Shown here piece by piece: positions 32,291-41,378 of a stretch of DNA of 64,000 bases. The stretch lies in contig NZ_ASWI01000003.1 of assembly GCF_000407565.1 (NCBI RefSeq), positions 807,501 through 871,500 on the forward strand, in the 5' to 3' direction. How positions within the stretch are numbered: position 1 is the stretch's first letter; every line of letters starts with the position of its first letter. A program made the translations under genes and the position numbers. Under the pieces are notes generated by a model. That model searched no databases. It had not been told where the DNA came from and was given only the letters and a program-made list of their open reading frames with translations. Origin of the DNA: Enterococcus cecorum DSM 20682 = ATCC 43198. Lineage in GTDB: Bacteria > Bacillota > Bacilli > Lactobacillales > Enterococcaceae.

Positions 32291-32887
32291 ATGCAATATC
32301 CAGAACCAATTGCCAGATTAATTGCAAGTTATATGAATCTGCCGGGGATTGGTCAGAAAACAGCGACAAGATTAGCTTTCCATACGATTGATATGAAAGA
32401 AGAAGTGGTGAATGAATTTGCCAAATCGCTCTTAAGTGTCAAACGTGATTTAATTTTTTGTAGTGTGTGCGGCAATATCACGGAAGAAGATCCATGTGAA
32501 ATCTGTAGTGATGAAACGCGCGATAAAAGTACGATTCTTGTCGTTGAAGAACCCAAAGATGTCATGGCGTTAGAAAAAATGAAAGAATATCGGGGGCTTT
32601 ACCATGTCTTACACGGGGTCATTTCACCGATGGAAGGCACAGGTCCGGAAGATATTCAAATTCCATCGCTCTTAACACGACTTCATGATGAAAGAGTCAA
32701 AGAAGTGATTATTGCGACCAATGCAACGACAGAAGGAGAAGCAACCGCAATGTATCTATCTAGGCTGATTAAACCAGCAGGCATTAAAGTAACCCGTCTT
32801 GCTCATGGTTTGTCTGTAGGAAGCGATATTGAGTATGCGGATGAAGTAACCTTGCTCAAAGCGGTAGAAGGCCGTCGCGAGCTATAA
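32291..32887 (+). CDS. recR: Recombination mediator RecR
   Basis: A 198-residue protein with an N-terminal helix-hairpin-helix ([15 protein letters not shown]), a four-Cys zinc finger ([16 protein letters not shown]) at about 57-72, and a Toprim domain ([14 protein letters not shown]). It acts with RecF and RecO to load RecA on gapped DNA. Length is normal. Confidence 0.97.
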   Translation: MQYPEPIARLIASYMNLPGIGQKTATRLAFHTIDMKEEVVNEFAKSLLSVKRDLIFCSVCGNITEEDPCEICSDETRDKSTILVVEEPKDVMALEKMKEYRGLYHVLHGVISPMEGTGPEDIQIPSLLTRLHDERVKEVIIATNATTEGEATAMYLSRLIKPAGIKVTRLAHGLSVGSDIEYADEVTLLKAVEGRREL

Positions 32888-32905
32888 AAGATATTGGAGG
32901 AAATT

Positions 32906-33559
32906 ATGGCTAACGGCTTATTTATTACAATTGAAGGACCAGACGGCGCAGGGAAAACCACCGTCTTAAATGAATTATTTCCACGTTTACAAATGATTGC
33001 GAAAAAAGAAATCATTAAAACCCGTGAACCAGGCGGCGTATTGATTGCGGAAAAAATCCGTCAAATTATCTTAAATCCAGATCACCGTCAAATGGATGAA
33101 CGTACAGAAGCCTTACTCTATGCTGCAGCGCGTCGTCAACATTTGGTAGAAGTGATTATGCCTGCTTTAAACGAGGGAAAAATCGTTATCTGTGATCGTT
33201 TTGTAGATAGTTCCTTAACGTATCAAGGCGCAGGTCGACGTATTGGGATGAAAGAAATTGCTCAAATCAATGAATTTGCCACAGAAGGGTTAGAACCAGA
33301 TTTTACCTTATACTTAGATGTTGATTCAGATACGGGATTAAGACGTATCCAAAATCATCGCAAAAAAGATATCGACCGCTTAGACTTGGAGGGATTAGAG
33401 TTCCATCAACGGGTGCGTCATGCTTATCTAAAATTAGCAGAAGAAAACCCAGTGCGTATTCATCGAATTGATGCTAAAATGAGTTTACAAGAAGTTGTTG
33501 AATCAAGTTTTTCAGCAATTGTGGAAAGTAACCCAACATTTTTTAAACGAGGTGAATAG
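32906..33559 (+). CDS. tmk: Thymidylate kinase
   Basis: The start is ATG 32906, five bases after GGAGG; the in-frame TTG upstream is rejected. The 217-residue product has a P-loop EGPDGAGKTT (residues 9-18), DRFVDSSLTYQG and the lid segment YLDVDSDTGLRR. It converts dTMP to dTDP. It sits in the replication cluster, three bases upstream of darA. Confidence 0.95.
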   Translation: MANGLFITIEGPDGAGKTTVLNELFPRLQMIAKKEIIKTREPGGVLIAEKIRQIILNPDHRQMDERTEALLYAAARRQHLVEVIMPALNEGKIVICDRFVDSSLTYQGAGRRIGMKEIAQINEFATEGLEPDFTLYLDVDSDTGLRRIQNHRKKDIDRLDLEGLEFHQRVRHAYLKLAEENPVRIHRIDAKMSLQEVVESSFSAIVESNPTFFKRGE

Positions 33560-33561
33560 CG

Positions 33562-33891
33562 ATGAAAATGATAATTGCGATTGTTCAAGATAAGGATAGT
33601 AATCGACTAGCCAATGAATTTATTGAGGCTGATGTGCGCGCCACAAAATTATCGACTACTGGTGGATTTTTAAAAGCGGGCAACACCACTTTCATGATTG
33701 GTTTAGAAGATGAACGAGTAGAGGAAGTCCTAGCTTTGATTAAGAAAACTTGTCAATCTAGAAAACAATTTATCACTTCTCCTATGTCCTTAGATTTATC
33801 CATTGACTCACCAATGCCTTATCCACTGGAAGTAGAAGTCGGCGGTGCAACGGTATTTGTCTTGCCAGTTGAGGGATTCCATCATTTTTAA
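33562..33891 (+). CDS. darA: Cyclic-di-AMP receptor DarA/PstA (YaaQ)
   Basis: A 109-residue PII-like protein. The pattern VQDKDSNRLANEFIEADVRA, TKLSTTGGFLKAGNTTFMIG and the C-terminal YPLEVEVGGATVFVLPVEGF is typical of DarA, a trimeric c-di-AMP binder whose downstream role is not settled. The place between tmk and holB is conserved. A second PII-fold gene in the window is glnK. Confidence 0.92.
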   Translation: MKMIIAIVQDKDSNRLANEFIEADVRATKLSTTGGFLKAGNTTFMIGLEDERVEEVLALIKKTCQSRKQFITSPMSLDLSIDSPMPYPLEVEVGGATVFVLPVEGFHHF

Positions 33892-33909
33892 AAAGAAGGA
33901 GATGGCGTA

Positions 33910-34821
33910 ATGGGTGAATTGTTAAATCCTACTGTGCATTCTCTGATGAAACAAAGTATTGAGCATGGGCGTTTGGCTCATGCTTATCTTTTTGAAGGGG
34001 AAAAAGGCACAGGAAAACACCAAGAAAGTCTTTGGTTAGCTAAGCGTTTATATTGTACTAACGTGAAAGAAAACGAGCCTTGCAATGCGTGTCTCAATTG
34101 TTTACGTATCGAAAATAATGAGCATCCCAATGTACATCAAGTTACACCAGATGGCCAAACGATTAAAGTGGATCAAATTCGACAACTACAAACAGAATTT
34201 GCGAAACGTGGCTTTGAAGCAGGTCGACAAATCTTTATTCTTTCTGATGCTGAAACGATGAATATCCAGGCGGCGAATAGTTTGTTGAAATTTTTGGAGG
34301 AGCCTTCTGGACAAGTGTTGCTCTTGTTAGAAACAAGTGCGATAGGCAAAATTTTACCAACGATTCAATCGCGTTGTCAGATTATTCATTTTCATTTGTC
34401 GACTACGCATTTAATCGAGCAATTACAGCAAGCTGGCCTATCTTTAAATACCGCGAAAATTCTAGCATACTTAACGAATAGTTATGATAAAGCGGTTGAA
34501 ATCTCACGCGATGAATGGTTTAATGATGCTAGGGATGTTTTAAAACAATTTGTCCAATATTTGACAAATCGGGATTTTGCAGCCTTTGTATATGTGCAGC
34601 GGAAAATCATACCAATAACGAAAGAAAAAGAGCAGCAACAATTATTTTTTGATTTATTAATGTATGCGTTTCGTACGTTGCGCGATGAAAATCAAGGAAA
34701 TTTACAGACTGTTTATAATCAGGCATTGGCCGATTTATTACAGGCAAAAACGAAGCTGAATAGTAACGTTGCCTTTCAAAATGTCATCGAGCAATTTGTT
34801 TTGCATTTTCTACAGCAATAA
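33910..34821 (+). CDS. holB: DNA polymerase III subunit delta'
   Basis: A 303-residue AAA+ clamp-loader subunit. It has a zinc module (CTNVKENEPCNACLNC), SNPHVH-like contacts, SLLKFLEEPSGQVLLLLET and the arginine-finger motif TIQSRCQ. The P-loop (GEKGTGKH) is altered, as expected for delta', which need not hydrolyse ATP. It works with DnaX in clamp loading. Confidence 0.94.
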   Translation: MGELLNPTVHSLMKQSIEHGRLAHAYLFEGEKGTGKHQESLWLAKRLYCTNVKENEPCNACLNCLRIENNEHPNVHQVTPDGQTIKVDQIRQLQTEFAKRGFEAGRQIFILSDAETMNIQAANSLLKFLEEPSGQVLLLLETSAIGKILPTIQSRCQIIHFHLSTTHLIEQLQQAGLSLNTAKILAYLTNSYDKAVEISRDEWFNDARDVLKQFVQYLTNRDFAAFVYVQRKIIPITKEKEQQQLFFDLLMYAFRTLRDENQGNLQTVYNQALADLLQAKTKLNSNVAFQNVIEQFVLHFLQQ

Positions 34822-34847
34822 AATTTTTGAGGTAAAGGAAGAGGATT

Positions 34848-35654
34848 ATGGTTCAAGTAGTAGGTGTTCGTTATAAAAAAGCTGGCCATATTTATTACTT
34901 TTCTCCAGGACATACACAATATCAATTTAAAGACCAAGTACTTGTTGAGTCTCAGCAAGCGACTTGTTTAGCTACTGTTGTTTTGCCAAATCGTGAAATG
35001 GCCGAAGAAGACTTGCCCGAAGAAATCAAACCAGTTATTTCTTTGGCAAGTGAATCTGACTTAGATCAAGCACGTCAAAATGAGTTAGATGCCAAAGAAG
35101 CGTATGGCATTGCAAAAGAGAAAATTAATGAGCATGGACTAGTGATGAAGTTAGTACAGGTAGAATATACCCTTGATCGTTCTAAGATGATTTTTTATTT
35201 TACTGCCGATGGTCGCGTGGATTTTCGCGAATTGGTCAAGGATTTAGCTAGTATCTTTAGAACACGGATTGAGTTGCGTCAAATTGGCGTCCGTGATGAA
35301 GCCAAGATTTTAGGCGGTATTGGTCCATGTGGTCGTCCATTATGTTGCTCGACCTTTTTAGGAGACTTTATGCCTGTTTCGATTAAGATGGCTAAAGATC
35401 AAGGTTTATCTTTAAATCCAACCAAGATTTCTGGTTTGTGTGGACGCTTAATGTGCTGTTTAAAATATGAAAATTATGAATATGAATTAGCTAAAAAAGA
35501 GATGCCTGATTTTGGTGCGCAAGTCAAAACACCAGAAGGCATCGGTAAAGTGGTGGAATTGAACTTATTGTCACGCATTGTCAAAGTGAAATTCCCAAAT
35601 CGTGAAATTGCCTTGGAATATACCCAAGATGAAATTGAAGAAGTGGTAAAGTAG
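34848..35654 (+). CDS. ricT: RicT/YaaT (PSP1 domain) protein
   Basis: A 268-residue protein with a PSP1 domain and the Cys motifs CGRPLCCSTFL and KISGLCGRLMCCLKYE, which bind iron-sulfur clusters in the Ric complex. In Bacillus, RicT works with RicA and RicF in RNase Y-dependent mRNA processing. Position between holB and yabA is conserved. Confidence 0.92.
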   Translation: MVQVVGVRYKKAGHIYYFSPGHTQYQFKDQVLVESQQATCLATVVLPNREMAEEDLPEEIKPVISLASESDLDQARQNELDAKEAYGIAKEKINEHGLVMKLVQVEYTLDRSKMIFYFTADGRVDFRELVKDLASIFRTRIELRQIGVRDEAKILGGIGPCGRPLCCSTFLGDFMPVSIKMAKDQGLSLNPTKISGLCGRLMCCLKYENYEYELAKKEMPDFGAQVKTPEGIGKVVELNLLSRIVKVKFPNREIALEYTQDEIEEVVK

Positions 35655-35663
35655 GTGAACAAG

Positions 35664-36008
35664 ATGAAGTTAGATAAACGTGATTTATATGATGGCTTGG
35701 ATGCGTTTGAGTCTGATTTATCTCAGATGCTATCTAAATTACAAACAATGAAACAATCCATCCAAGAGTTAGTGGAGAAAAATACCGAGCTCGAATTGGA
35801 AAATCAAAAATTACGTGAGCATTTACGAGAAATGAATCAAACCAATCCAAATTCAAGTAAAAAAATGAAGCAAGCTTTGTCTACTTCACGTAAAAATCTT
35901 GAAAATATCTATGAAGAAGGCTTTCACGTATGTTATGACTTATATGGTTCAAGAAGAGCAAATGATGAACCGTGTGCCTTTTGTTTAGAAGTCATTTATC
36001 GTGAATAA
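35664..36008 (+). CDS. yabA: Replication initiation control protein YabA
   Basis: AGGTGA is the ribosome site, so the start is ATG 35664 and not the GTG nine bases earlier. The 114-residue product has an N-terminal coiled coil (DGLDAFESDLSQMLSKLQTM) and a C-terminal zinc domain (FHVCYDLYGSRR, CAFC). It binds DnaA and DnaN to limit initiation. Confidence 0.93.
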   Translation: MKLDKRDLYDGLDAFESDLSQMLSKLQTMKQSIQELVEKNTELELENQKLREHLREMNQTNPNSSKKMKQALSTSRKNLENIYEEGFHVCYDLYGSRRANDEPCAFCLEVIYRE

Positions 36009-36019
36009 TGAGGGATAAA

Positions 36020-36901
36020 ATGTTAACCAAACAAAAAAGTTATCATCATAATGGCGCTTGTCTTTATCTAGTTCCGACGCCCATTGGAAATCTGCTAGAC
36101 ATGACGCAAAGAGCCATTGATATTTTAAAACAGGTAGATTTAATTGCTAGCGAAGATACACGCAATACGCAAAAATTGTTAAATCATTTTGAAATTTCTA
36201 CGCCGCAAAAAAGTTTACATGAGCATAATTATAAGGAACGGGTGCCGCAGTTAGTCGATTGCTTACTTGCAGGTCAGTCGATTGCCCAAGTCTCTGATGC
36301 AGGCATGCCCTCGATTAGCGATCCAGGTCATGAATTAGTCCAAGCTTGCATTGCAGCAGATATTCCTGTTGTTGCCTTGCCAGGACCAACAGCTGGACTT
36401 ACTGCGTTGATTGCATCAGGCTTATCCGCGCAGCCAAATTATTTCCATGGTTTTTTACCGCGTAAGAAAAAAGAGCAAGTCGCAGCTTTAACCCCTTTAG
36501 CGCAACTTTCTGCCAGTATGATTTTTTACGAATCACCGTATCGCCTCGCAAGTACGTTAGCGAATATGGTGAAAGTTTTTGGGGAAAATCGACAAGCCGT
36601 GATTTGCCGTGAATTAACCAAAATCCATGAAGAATTTATTAGAGGAACTTTACTAGAGTTAGCCCAATATGCTAAAGACAATGAGATCAAAGGCGAGTGC
36701 TGTCTCTTAGTATCTGGCCAGTCTATTGAGGAACAGTCAGCAGAAGTAGTTGCATTGACAGAGGAACAAATTCGCCAAAAAGTCGCCGATCGCATCGAAA
36801 TATATGGTGAAAAACCAAATACTGCAATTAAAGAAGTGGCTAAGGCGCTAGGCTATAAAAAGCAAGCAATCTATCAAATCTATCACGAAATTCACTCGTA
36901 A
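36020..36901 (+). CDS. rsmI: 16S rRNA (cytidine-2'-O)-methyltransferase RsmI
   Basis: GAGGGA then ATG 36020 gives a 293-residue protein; an earlier ATG overlapping the yabA stop has no spacing for a ribosome site. Motifs of the tetrapyrrole-methylase fold are present: LVPTPIGNLLDMTQRA, SEDTRNTQKLL, VSDAGMPSISDPG and LPGPTAGLTALIASG. It modifies C1402 of 16S rRNA. It is the last gene of the cluster. Confidence 0.96.
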   Translation: MLTKQKSYHHNGACLYLVPTPIGNLLDMTQRAIDILKQVDLIASEDTRNTQKLLNHFEISTPQKSLHEHNYKERVPQLVDCLLAGQSIAQVSDAGMPSISDPGHELVQACIAADIPVVALPGPTAGLTALIASGLSAQPNYFHGFLPRKKKEQVAALTPLAQLSASMIFYESPYRLASTLANMVKVFGENRQAVICRELTKIHEEFIRGTLLELAQYAKDNEIKGECCLLVSGQSIEEQSAEVVALTEEQIRQKVADRIEIYGEKPNTAIKEVAKALGYKKQAIYQIYHEIHS

Positions 36902-36916
36902 AATATCTAATGGTAA

Positions 36917-36959
36917 CGTATCAAATGTAGAGAATTTTCTATGTTTGATGCGTTTTTTT
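36917..36959 (+). terminator. Terminator of the dnaX-rsmI cluster
   Basis: CGTATCAAAT pairs with ATGTTTGATGCG (near perfect) and ends in seven T. Confidence 0.8.
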
Positions 36960-36967
36960 GATATATG

Positions 36968-36985
36968 TGTCAGAAAAGTTAACAT
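36968..36985 (+). promoter_or_regulatory. GlnR box 1 upstream of amtB
   Basis: TGTCAGAAAAGTTAACAT fits the GlnR/TnrA consensus TGTNA-N7-TNACAT at every fixed base. It lies 85 bp (about eight helical turns) from box 2. Confidence 0.75.
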
Positions 36986-36996
36986 AGTATGTGACG

Positions 36997-37011
36997 AATT
37001 TTTAGAAAATT
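36997..37011 (+). promoter_or_regulatory. CodY box upstream of amtB
   Basis: AATTTTTAGAAAATT matches the CodY consensus AATTTTCWGAAAATT at 14 of 15 positions and lies between the two GlnR boxes. Confidence 0.65.
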
Positions 37012-37052
37012 ACACCAATTCAGTCGAAAAGCTAGAAAATTCAAAAAAGATG

Positions 37053-37070
37053 TGTTAGTATTTCTAACAT
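37053..37070 (+). promoter_or_regulatory. GlnR box 2 upstream of amtB
   Basis: TGTTAGTATTTCTAACAT is a perfect TGTNA-N7-TNACAT site, close to the likely promoter of amtB. Confidence 0.8.
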
Positions 37071-37140
37071 AAGGTAGGTTACCTTAAAAAAGTTGGTTAT
37101 CATTCAGTCGTTTAGGACGATAAAAAAGGAGAGAATTCAA

Positions 37141-38358
37141 ATGGAAACAGGAAACATTGCATTTATTTTGATTTGTAGTGGGTTAGTATTCTTAATGACC
37201 CCAGCGCTAGCTTTCTTTTACGGCGGGCTAGAGCGAAGAAAAAATATCTTAAATACGATGATGATGGTTATCTGTACTTTAGGATTGGCCTCAATATTAT
37301 GGATTGCGATTGGTTATTCGTTATCCTTTAGCGGCGATCATCTATTAGTCGGAAATTTGGATAAAGTCTTTTTTAACCATGTATCAATGACAAAAGGCGA
37401 TGGCATCCCAGAAGGACTATTCGCAGCCTTTCAAATGATGTTTGCCTTGATTGCTACAGCGATTATTACCGGTTCAGTAGTTGGCCGGATGAAGTTTTCG
37501 GCGATTTTCTTATTTATCGCTGCTTGGATTATTCTCGTCTACGCACCATTAGCTCACATGGTTTGGGGCAAAGGATTGTTAGATGCGATTGGCTCAATTG
37601 ACTTTGCGGGTGGAAATGTCGTGCATATTAGCTCTGGTATTTCAGGTTTGGTTTTAGCTTATGTAGTGGGTAAACGACGCGAATATGCGCAAATCGAATA
37701 TCGCCCACATAATATTCCGTTTGTAGTGCTTGGTGCTGGCCTTTTATGGTTTGGTTGGTTTGGTTTTAATGCCGGTTCAGCACTTGCAGCCGATGGTTTA
37801 GCGATTCATGCTTTATTAACAACGAATACCGCTGCAGCTAGTGCGATGCTATCATGGATGTTGATTGAAAAACTAGTCATTGGCAAACCTACTGTAGTCG
37901 GTGCTTGTACAGGTGCTGTTGTAGGCTTAGTTGCGATTACCCCAGGCGCAGGTTTTGTTTCACTATGGTCTTCCATTATTATCGGATTTTTAGTTAGTCC
38001 GTTTTGTTTCTATTTTATTTCTGTTATCAAGCAAAAATTGCAATTAGATGACGCGCTAGATGCTTTTGGCTGTCACGGTGTTGGTGGGATTTTCGGTGGA
38101 ATAATGACAGGAATTTTCGCCGATCCTGCAGTTGGTGGGAAAGCTGGTTTATTCTATGGCAATGTTCAATTATTCTTAGCTCAGCTTGAAAGTATTGTCT
38201 GTACCATTGTTTTTGCCGGTCTATTAAGTTTCGTGATTATCAGCGTGATTAAATTCTTTATGCCAATTCGCGTCACTGACTCAGAAGAAGCACTTGGTAT
38301 GGACCGTATCGAACATGATGAAACGGCTTATCCAACCTTTATGGGATTAGATTCATAA
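37141..38358 (+). CDS. amtB: Ammonium transporter AmtB
   Basis: The start is ATG 37141 after AAAGGAGAG; a longer upstream frame lacks a ribosome site. The 405-residue protein has the eleven-helix Amt pattern: MTPALAFFYGGLERRKN, AHMVWGKG, VVHISSGISGLV, FGWFGFNAGSALAADG and DAFGCHGVGGIFGG with the twin pore histidines. It takes up ammonium and is gated by the PII protein encoded next. Control by GlnR and CodY is predicted from the upstream boxes. Confidence 0.96.
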   Translation: METGNIAFILICSGLVFLMTPALAFFYGGLERRKNILNTMMMVICTLGLASILWIAIGYSLSFSGDHLLVGNLDKVFFNHVSMTKGDGIPEGLFAAFQMMFALIATAIITGSVVGRMKFSAIFLFIAAWIILVYAPLAHMVWGKGLLDAIGSIDFAGGNVVHISSGISGLVLAYVVGKRREYAQIEYRPHNIPFVVLGAGLLWFGWFGFNAGSALAADGLAIHALLTTNTAAASAMLSWMLIEKLVIGKPTVVGACTGAVVGLVAITPGAGFVSLWSSIIIGFLVSPFCFYFISVIKQKLQLDDALDAFGCHGVGGIFGGIMTGIFADPAVGGKAGLFYGNVQLFLAQLESIVCTIVFAGLLSFVIISVIKFFMPIRVTDSEEALGMDRIEHDETAYPTFMGLDS

Positions 38359-38375
38359 GAAAGAAGGTAGCGTTT

Positions 38376-38717
38376 ATGAAGAAAATAGAAGCAGTCATTC
38401 GTTTAGAAAAATTAGAAGAATTAAAAGCTGAGATTAACCGTGATTTTGAGATTTCCGGGATGACCGTTACCCAAGTCTTAGGATATGGGAATCAAAAAGG
38501 TGTCAAAGAATATGTACGCGGCAAGGCGATTATTACTAGTCTTTTACCGAAAGTTAAGGTTAGCTTTGTTTTAGAAGATAAAGATGTCGAAAGTGTGGTC
38601 GATCGTATTCTGATGATTTGTGGCACAGGAGAAGTCGGTGATGGCAAGATATTTATCTCACCAATCGAAGAAGTCATCCGCATCCGCACCGGCCAACGAG
38701 GCAAAGAAGCAATATAG
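38376..38717 (+). CDS. glnK: PII nitrogen regulatory protein GlnK
   Basis: A 113-residue PII protein with MKKIEAVIRLEKLEELK, GYGNQKGVKEYVRGK in the T-loop, LPKVKV and CGTGEVGDGKIFI at the nucleotide site. Relative to E. coli GlnB the uridylylated T-loop Tyr51 is replaced by Ile, so covalent control by that route is not expected; ligand binding should regulate it. Co-transcribed with amtB. Confidence 0.93.
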   Translation: MKKIEAVIRLEKLEELKAEINRDFEISGMTVTQVLGYGNQKGVKEYVRGKAIITSLLPKVKVSFVLEDKDVESVVDRILMICGTGEVGDGKIFISPIEEVIRIRTGQRGKEAI

Positions 38718-38788
38718 AATAAAGGATGTGAAGCAGCTTGATTAGCCACGAGCGGCTCGCAAAACATTTTCATCAATTAAAACGTCCC

Positions 38789-38826
38789 ATAAGCTAGTGA
38801 GTGAATGCTTGCTAGCTTATTTTTTA
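38789..38826 (+). terminator. Terminator after glnK
   Basis: ATAAGCTAG pairs perfectly with CTAGCTTAT, followed by a T run. It closes the amtB-glnK operon. Confidence 0.75.
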
Positions 38827-38878
38827 TTGTTTTTCGATAAAAATCTGTTATGCTCTAGGCAAAGGAAGGATGATGAAA

Positions 38879-38959
38879 ATGGAAAAATATATGATTACTT
38901 TCGTTAGTATCTTATTGAGTGTGATTTTTTGGTTGATGAGTTTTCTTGTGGGCGTATAG
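38879..38959 (+). CDS. Tiny single-span membrane peptide (26 aa)
   Basis: AAGGAAGG then ATG 38879 encodes MEKYMITFVSILLSVIFWLM followed by SFLVGV, nearly all one membrane helix. Two upstream in-frame ATGs are too close to the ribosome site. It opens an operon with the DUF2975-like membrane protein and the HTH protein. Function unknown. Confidence 0.5.
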   Translation: MEKYMITFVSILLSVIFWLMSFLVGV

Positions 38960-38983
38960 ATTTTTACCAGCGAGCATCAAGGT

Positions 38984-39340
38984 ATGATTTGGCAAAACAA
39001 CTTAACGCTTATTTGTTTGATTTTAGCAGCAGCAACGATTAGCTATATGGCAGTTAAGAGTGTGCATATTTGGCAAAAATCAAGTCAACATGCTTTTCAA
39101 AAGGAATTACTCATCTATACAAAGCAAGTAAGTTTAGCAAGTGGTGTCATCTTTTTCTTGAGTTTAGGCATTTTACCGATGTTTTATCGTTGGGCGGACT
39201 TAGGCGATGCACCAGGATTGATGCTGATAGGGTTAGCCATTTGTCTGTTTTTTTTCACGATGGTTTTAATCAGTATTAGTTTTTCAAAGTTATACCAAAA
39301 AGCACTATCCCTACAAGATGAATTAGAGATGGTGATTTAA
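38984..39340 (+). CDS. DUF2975-like four-helix membrane protein
   Basis: A 118-residue protein with three to four membrane helices and a short charged C-terminus (LQDELEMVI). Its stop abuts the start of a small Cro/CI-type HTH gene. This pairing of a DUF2975 protein with a YozG-like regulator is common in Firmicutes. The role is not established. Confidence 0.65.
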   Translation: MIWQNNLTLICLILAAATISYMAVKSVHIWQKSSQHAFQKELLIYTKQVSLASGVIFFLSLGILPMFYRWADLGDAPGLMLIGLAICLFFFTMVLISISFSKLYQKALSLQDELEMVI

Positions 39341-39547
39341 ATGATTGAAATACACTTAGACCAATATTTAAAAAAGCGCCAAATGACCTTAACGCAACTC
39401 TCTGAAGCCGTCGATATTACAATTGCCAACCTCTCTATCCTGAAAAGTGGCAAAGCAAAGGCCATTCGTTTCTCGACTTTAGAAAAAATCTGTGAAGTAC
39501 TTGAATATCAACCAGGCGACTTGATTTCTTATGTGCCTGAAGATTGA
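39341..39547 (+). CDS. Small XRE/Cro-type DNA-binding protein (YozG-like)
   Basis: A 68-residue helix-turn-helix protein with [39 protein letters not shown] and a C-terminal [18 protein letters not shown], the standard ending of this family. It probably regulates its own operon with the membrane protein before it. Confidence 0.85.
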   Translation: MIEIHLDQYLKKRQMTLTQLSEAVDITIANLSILKSGKAKAIRFSTLEKICEVLEYQPGDLISYVPED

Positions 39548-39572
39548 AACGGAATGTCTGTTCTTGTATAAT
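39544..39572 (+). promoter_or_regulatory. dinB promoter
   Basis: TTGAAA (39544-39549) and TATAAT (39567-39572) with 17 bp between, inside the end of the HTH gene. No LexA-type GAAC-N4-GTTC box is seen, so SOS control is not supported. Confidence 0.65.
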
Positions 39573-39606
39573 AGAGATAGAAAAGTTTGAGAAACAGGTG
39601 AGAGAT

Positions 39607-40746
39607 ATGGCGGAGATGCGTTTTCCCTTAAAAAATGACATGAGCCGTAAAATCATTCATATTGATATGGACGCGTTTTTTGCCTCGGTGGAAGAGCGCG
39701 ACAATCCTGAGTTGGCTAAGCATCCTCTAGTGATTGCCCGTCATCCCAAAGATACCAAAGGCCGTGGTGTGGTGACGACTTGTAATTATAAGGCTAGAGA
39801 ATACGGGATACATTCGGCGATGAGTGCCAAAAAAGCGTATGAGTTATGTCCGCAAGCCGTTTTTGTTCCCGGAAATTATCAAAAATATCGAGAAATTTCG
39901 CGTCAGATTCGCGCCATTTTTCATCGCTATACAGACTTGATTGAACCAATGTCGATTGATGAAGCATATCTAGATGTGACTGAAAATAAAATTGGTTCAA
40001 AAAGTGCCATCAAAGTTGCACGCTGTATTCAAGAAGATATATGGCGTGAATTACATCTGACTTGTTCGGCTGGGGTGAGTTATAACAAGTTTTTAGCCAA
40101 ATTAGCTTCAGATTATCGCAAACCCCATGGCATGACTGTGATTATGCCAGGAGAAGCCGAGGCGTTTTTAAAACCATTACCGATTGAAAAGTTTCATGGT
40201 GTGGGGAAAAAGACGATTCCTAAAATGCATGAGATGGGGATTTTCACGGGTGAAGATTTGTATAATAAATCAGAAATGGAGCTAATTCATGCATTTGGCA
40301 AGATGGGCTACTCGCTTTATCGCAAAGTTCGGGGGATTCATAATTCTCCTGTCGTGACTAATCGTGAACGCAAATCTATTGGCAAAGAACATACTTTTGG
40401 TGAGAGCCTTTATTCGATGAACCAGGCGATTTCACAGCTACGTCTATTATCAGAAAGTGTTGCTAATACAGCTAGCAAGCAAGAAAAACAGGGACAAACT
40501 GTGGTCTTAAAATTGCGCTACGATGATTATACGACAATTACCAAGAGACAAACCTTCCCAGAGTTTATTGATCATAAAGAGGATATTTTTTCGAAGGCGA
40601 GTCTTTTATTTGAAGATACATATGAAGAAGGACGGGGGATTCGGCTGTTAGGTATCACCTTGACCAATTTAAAAGATAAGACCTATGAGTTGATTACCTT
40701 ACTACTTTTTGAATATGAAAGAAAAAATCTCAAGGACGACAGATGA
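39607..40746 (+). CDS. dinB: DNA polymerase IV
   Basis: ATG 39607 follows AGGTGAGAG; a longer frame reaching into the HTH gene is rejected because it would start upstream of the promoter. The 379-residue Y-family polymerase has [39 protein letters not shown] and the helix-hairpin-helix [14 protein letters not shown]. It performs error-prone translesion synthesis. Confidence 0.95.
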   Translation: MAEMRFPLKNDMSRKIIHIDMDAFFASVEERDNPELAKHPLVIARHPKDTKGRGVVTTCNYKAREYGIHSAMSAKKAYELCPQAVFVPGNYQKYREISRQIRAIFHRYTDLIEPMSIDEAYLDVTENKIGSKSAIKVARCIQEDIWRELHLTCSAGVSYNKFLAKLASDYRKPHGMTVIMPGEAEAFLKPLPIEKFHGVGKKTIPKMHEMGIFTGEDLYNKSEMELIHAFGKMGYSLYRKVRGIHNSPVVTNRERKSIGKEHTFGESLYSMNQAISQLRLLSESVANTASKQEKQGQTVVLKLRYDDYTTITKRQTFPEFIDHKEDIFSKASLLFEDTYEEGRGIRLLGITLTNLKDKTYELITLLLFEYERKNLKDDR

Positions 40747-40769
40747 GTCACTGTTTCCTTGAGATTTTC
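40724..40769. terminator. Shared terminator between dinB and nrdG
   Basis: AAAATCTCAAGGA and TCCTTGAGATTTT form a 13-bp stem with T or A runs on both sides, able to stop both convergent genes. It contains the dinB stop codon. Confidence 0.8.
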
Positions 40770-40772
40770 ATT

Positions 40773-41378
40773 TTAGCCGCCTAATTCACTACGTTTGATT
40801 TGTTCGTAACTTTGATCGGCATCTTTACATTTTGACCAAATAACGGCTTGTTTTAATTTTAACGATTGAGGAACATCGACAATTCTTTGATTCCGACTGC
40901 CTCGAAATTGTAGGTTCAAGTCTTTTTGGGCTAATTCGAAACGACCATCGACTAAAACATCGATTTGGCTTAACAGTTCTAATTTATCAGGAGTTTCTTG
41001 CAGTAATTCTTCAAAGGTATAGCCACTCCAACTCCAAATATCTTTTGTGTCGCCAAAGGTTTCGCGTACTTTTTTGACGAGTGGTAAGACGACGGGTGTA
41101 TTTAAGAAGGGTTCACCACCGAGTAAGGTTAATCCTTGCACATAGCTATGGGATAAGTCGGCCATGATTTTGGCTTCTAGTTCTTCCGTGTAGGGGGTGC
41201 CGTAATTGAAGTTTTGGACTGCTTTATTAAAACACCCCTCACAAGCAAATAAGCAACCACTAACATAGAGACTATTGCGGACTCCTTCGCCATCGACAAA
41301 GTTAAAAGGTTTATAGTCGGCAATCATACGTTGAGATAAAAGCTTTGCATCCCATTCTTTTGGTTTTGGATGATTCAT
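40773..41378 (-). CDS. nrdG: Anaerobic ribonucleotide reductase activating protein
   Basis: A 201-residue radical-SAM activase. CLFACEGCF gives the CxxxCxxC cluster motif (about 43-50), with LLGGEPF and WSWSGYTFEEL further on. It makes the glycyl radical on NrdD. Its ATG overlaps the nrdD stop (TAATG), so the two are coupled. Confidence 0.95.
   Translation of the reverse strand: MNHPKPKEWDAKLLSQRMIADYKPFNFVDGEGVRNSLYVSGCLFACEGCFNKAVQNFNYGTPYTEELEAKIMADLSHSYVQGLTLLGGEPFLNTPVVLPLVKKVRETFGDTKDIWSWSGYTFEELLQETPDKLELLSQIDVLVDGRFELAQKDLNLQFRGSRNQRIVDVPQSLKLKQAVIWSKCKDADQSYEQIKRSELGG

Noticed and set aside
38739-38796. Possible peptidase remnant after glnK (LISHERLAKHFHQLKR)
   Set aside because: It resembles the first residues of M20 peptidases, but only about 19 codons exist, it starts at TTG and ends in the terminator, so it is too short to call.
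39541-39610. LexA/DinR box for dinB
   Set aside because: No GAAC-N4-GTTC dyad is present near the promoter.
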